In this document: piece by piece, positions 7,203 to 9,001 of the stretch
Layout: each line of letters opens with the position of its first letter
Position numbering within the stretch: the stretch's first letter is position 1
NCBI GenBank assembly: GCA_018679295.1
Contig: JAHHLP010000060.1
Span: forward strand, 1 to 9,001
Direction: 5' to 3'
DNA length: 9,001 nt
Origin: Rhodothermia bacterium
GTDB taxonomy: Bacteria; Bacteroidota; Rhodothermia; Rhodothermales; JABDKH01
The notes under the pieces: generated by a model
The model's input: only the letters and a program-made list of their open reading frames with translations
Told to the model about the DNA's origin: nothing
Database searches by the model: none
Program-made: the position numbers and the translations under genes

Positions 7203-7865
7203 TCACTGTTCTGATTCCGTCTTCTCCTCTTCGTAGCTCTTGATGGGGCGGGACCCGTGCGCCGCCGCAAAAGGGTCCATGGTCAAATCACCCCCGGGCT
7301 CCTGCGGTGGCAACGGCAGCGATCCGGGGATCCCGAGAAGCGGAAACTCCTTGCGGATCGGATGATGCTCAAAATCCTCGGGCATGTACATGCGCCGCAT
7401 GTCGGGATGACCCTCAAATTTGATTCCCACCATGTCCCAGCACTCCCGTTCGTTCCAGTTGGCCGCCGGATAAACGTCGGTCACGGACGGAACAACGGGC
7501 TCTTCCTCGTCGACCCGCACCTTGACCCGGATGCGCTTGCCGTGTTCGATGGAAACGAGGTTGTAGAAGACCTCGAACCGTTCATCTTCGGTGAAGCGAT
7601 CAACACCTCCGAGATCGACGAGATAATTGAAGCCGCGCTCGTTGCTGAGGAAGGCACACACATCGACGATGCGATCCCTGTTCACCCAGACCGTATGCTC
7701 ATTCGCATAGAGGGTTGATTGGAGGACGTCATCACCGAACTCGGTTGTCAACGCCTCCAGGTCATCCGGAACGAATGTAGTGTCCTTCGCGTGCGGGTTT
7801 TCGGCGTCCTCTTTGGGAGGATCGACGGGCGTAAATTGAAAATTCAGCGTCGAGTGCTTCGGCAT
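7203..7865 (-). CDS. nuoC: NADH-quinone oxidoreductase subunit C (30-kDa type)
   Basis: A 220-residue peripheral-arm subunit (Nqo5 family) that carries no cofactor and packs against NuoD and NuoB in the connecting module. The family signature runs from about residue 137 to 179: NERECWDMVGIKFEGHPDMR continuing into a MYMPEDFEHHPIRKEFPLLG stretch. Upstream, GFNYLVDLGGVDR (78-90) and FEVFYNLVSI match the usual beta-rich domain. An N-terminal lead of about 30 residues rich in Pro, Asp and Lys, and an acidic/polar C-terminal tail, flank the core; both vary within the family. The ATG is 10 nt after the nuoB stop and has no clear Shine-Dalgarno. The length is ordinary for the stand-alone form. Confidence 0.97.
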   Translation of the reverse strand: MPKHSTLNFQFTPVDPPKEDAENPHAKDTTFVPDDLEALTTEFGDDVLQSTLYANEHTVWVNRDRIVDVCAFLSNERGFNYLVDLGGVDRFTEDERFEVFYNLVSIEHGKRIRVKVRVDEEEPVVPSVTDVYPAANWNERECWDMVGIKFEGHPDMRRMYMPEDFEHHPIRKEFPLLGIPGSLPLPPQEPGGDLTMDPFAAAHGSRPIKSYEEEKTESEQ

Positions 7866-7875
7866 ATTTCGAAGA

Positions 7876-8403
7876 TCAACTGTGACTTGCGGCTGGATTC
7901 AGCACGCCCGTCTGATTGACTTTGCCCGACTGATAGTCCTGTGTGATGGAGTAGTCGTTCCTGATCTTCTCCTGAATGTCCATCAGCGCATGAACGACGG
8001 CTTCGGGCCTTGGGGGGCAGCCGGGGATATAGACATCGACGGGAAGAAAGTTGTCGATACCTTGAACGACGCCGTAGCAGCGATGCATTCCGCCCGTGGA
8101 TGCGCACGCACCCATCGCGATACACCACTTCGGATCCGCCATCTGATCCCAGATTCGGCGAATCGTGTGCGCCATCTTGTACGAGCACCAGCCCGCGACG
8201 ATCATCAGGTCAGCCTGTCGCGGTGAGAAGCGCATCGCTTCACTGCCGAACCGAGCCACATCATATTTGGGCGCGGCAAACGCCATCATTTCGATTGCGC
8301 AGCAGGCCAGCCCCATGGGCATCGGCATCAACGAGTTGGACCGGGCCCAATTGATGACGGCGTCCACTCGGGTTGTCAGAAATCCTTCGCCTAATCCTTC
8401 CAT
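7876..8403 (-). CDS. nuoB: NADH-quinone oxidoreductase subunit B (N2 cluster subunit)
   Basis: A 175-residue subunit (PSST/Nqo6 family), related to the small subunit of NiFe hydrogenases. It binds 4Fe-4S cluster N2, the last electron carrier before quinone. The unusual tandem-cysteine ligand set is intact: Cys34 and Cys35 (GLACCAIEMM), Cys100 (MGACASTGGM) and Cys129 (VYIPGCPPRPE), with the same spacing as in the Thermus protein. The segment FGSEAMRFSPRQADLMIVAG (52-71) is typical. Additional cysteines at 73 (AGWCSYKM) and 94 (PKWC) are not cluster ligands. A polar tail of about 25 residues ends the protein. The ATG at 8403-8401 is preceded by a strong GGAGGA, but 15 nt away, which is longer than ideal; no closer in-frame start exists upstream. 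A 130-nt gap separates it from nuoA. Confidence 0.98.
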   Translation of the reverse strand: MEGLGEGFLTTRVDAVINWARSNSLMPMPMGLACCAIEMMAFAAPKYDVARFGSEAMRFSPRQADLMIVAGWCSYKMAHTIRRIWDQMADPKWCIAMGACASTGGMHRCYGVVQGIDNFLPVDVYIPGCPPRPEAVVHALMDIQEKIRNDYSITQDYQSGKVNQTGVLNPAASHS

Positions 8404-8533
8404 ATCGATGGTATCTGATCCTCCGTCTTATCGAATCCTCACCCGGCACAAACAGAACAGGAGAGGTGGGCGGCGGTTTCGTTTGAGGTAGCGGCTGCGG
8501 TCATTTGAACGGTTTCTTCGCGGACAACGAACA
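8404..8533 (-). other. nuoA-nuoB intergenic gap with a possible 21-codon reading frame
   Basis: This 130-nt spacer is much longer than the others within the nuo run (3-20 nt). It contains the GGAGGA in front of nuoB. It also has an ATG-to-TGA reading frame at 8504-8439 encoding MTAAATSNETAAHLSCSVCAG, with a CxxC pair. No good Shine-Dalgarno precedes that ATG, and nothing like a terminator or a clear promoter was seen. A frame of 21 codons is easily expected by chance, so it is not called as a gene. Confidence 0.4.
8419..8424 (-). promoter_or_regulatory. Shine-Dalgarno of nuoB at unusually long spacing
   Basis: On the minus strand GGAGGA lies 15 nt upstream of the nuoB ATG. It is the strongest ribosome-binding match seen in the window, yet the spacer is longer than the usual 5-9 nt. 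No ATG, GTG or TTG in the nuoB frame lies closer to it, so the annotated start stands. The site may be only weakly used, or the gap may be shortened by local RNA folding; the latter is speculation. Confidence 0.55.
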
Positions 8534-8938
8534 TCACCGACCCTGAAACTCGCGTTGGTGCCGTAGATCATCGAAATCGAGTCCGCCCTTCTTGATGTCG
8601 TAGAGCAGCCCAATGCCGAGAATGATGATAAAGAGAAATACAACGGCCAACACGCCGCCTGCTTCACCTGCCGCAATGAAATCACGAAAGCTTACGGCCC
8701 ACGGATAGAGAAACACCACTTCCACATCGAAGACGATGAAGATCATGGCGACCAGGTAGAACTTGATGGAGTAGCGGTCCCGCGCCGTCCCGATCGGGTC
8801 CATACCGCTCTCGTAGGCCGCACGCTTGGTGACGTTCGGGCGCTTCGGACCGAAAATCTCAGCCGCCTTGAGCAGCGTGAGCGCCAGCCCGCCGGCCATG
8901 ACCATCGAAAGAAAGAGGGGTATGAAGTCAGATAACAT
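8534..8938 (-). CDS. nuoA: NADH-quinone oxidoreductase subunit A
   Basis: A 134-residue membrane subunit (ND3/Nqo7 family) that lies beside NuoH near the quinone chamber of complex I. Three transmembrane helices are visible at about residues 4-24, 59-83 and 94-113. The loop after helix 1 has YESGMDPIG (42-50); the Cys of the common YECG form is Ser here, a variation found in other bacteria. Helix 2 carries FDVEVVFLYPWAV, with conserved Asp71 and Glu73. The ATG at 8938-8936 was chosen because it puts the first helix right at the N-terminus, as in relatives, with GGAA a few bases upstream. An in-frame TTG at 8974 would add 12 residues but has no ribosome-binding site. It is the first nuo gene visible. 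Only 63 nt lie upstream in the window, and no convincing promoter is seen in them. Confidence 0.96.
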   Translation of the reverse strand: MLSDFIPLFLSMVMAGGLALTLLKAAEIFGPKRPNVTKRAAYESGMDPIGTARDRYSIKFYLVAMIFIVFDVEVVFLYPWAVSFRDFIAAGEAGGVLAVVFLFIIILGIGLLYDIKKGGLDFDDLRHQREFQGR

Positions 8939-9001
8939 CTGGATTCCGGCAGGTGTGGCTGCCCGCGACGTCAAGTAGTCCGGTCGTCAAGAGATGGGGC
9001 G

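Noticed and set aside
7184..7270. Longer nuoD starting at TTG 7270
   Set aside because: It would overlap nuoC by over 60 nt and add an Arg-rich leader unlike the family; the ATG at 7183 is sufficient.
8939..8974. Longer nuoA starting at TTG 8974
   Set aside because: No ribosome-binding site, and the extra 12 residues are not membrane-like; the ATG at 8938 places the first helix at the N-terminus as expected.
8975..9001. TTGACG copies upstream of nuoA as a possible promoter
   Set aside because: Two TTGACG hexamers are seen on the minus strand within the last 63 nt, but no matching -10 element follows at a suitable distance and the upstream sequence is cut off.

Overview
The window is a compact stretch of housekeeping genes, all read on the minus strand (right to left). 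It holds eight genes of a proton-pumping NADH:quinone oxidoreductase (respiratory complex I) in the order nuoA-B-C-D-E-F-G-H. These are followed by rpe (ribulose-5-phosphate 3-epimerase) and the first third or less of a gene whose product looks like the N-terminal domain of the primosomal helicase PriA. Every gene was identified from recognisable family motifs in its translation. No mobile element, CRISPR array, tRNA, rRNA or foreign-looking island was seen.

Organism: a free-living, moderately high-GC, respiring bacterium. Points used: separate nuoC and nuoD, the presence of the NADH-dehydrogenase module nuoE-F-G, a Thermus-like insert in the 2Fe-2S region of NuoG, a NuoG lacking the N7 cluster, and few strong Shine-Dalgarno sequences. 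Together these fit the Rhodothermota/Salinibacter side of the Bacteroidota group best, but this is inference and other phyla are possible.

Layout from the operon's 5' end: nuoA (8938-8534), a 130-nt gap, nuoB (8403-7876), nuoC (7865-7203), nuoD (7183-5858), nuoE (5847-5173), nuoF (5169-3823), nuoG (3802-2084), nuoH (2064-1057). Apart from the nuoA-nuoB gap, spacers are only 3-20 nt, as in one polycistronic transcript. A strong rho-independent terminator (1028-1000) closes the nuo run. rpe (988-317) begins 11 nt after it, and the priA-like gene starts about 20 nt after rpe and runs off the left edge.

How the parts work together: NuoE-F-G form the NADH-oxidising arm (FMN plus Fe-S clusters), NuoB-C-D the connecting/quinone module, and NuoA-H the membrane segments next to the quinone chamber. 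The remaining genes (nuoI, J, K, L, M, N) are not here, and the terminator after nuoH implies they are encoded elsewhere. No undescribed system was found. The items worth a second look are the split operon and its terminator, variant motifs in NuoF and NuoG, and two tiny reading frames near gene starts.
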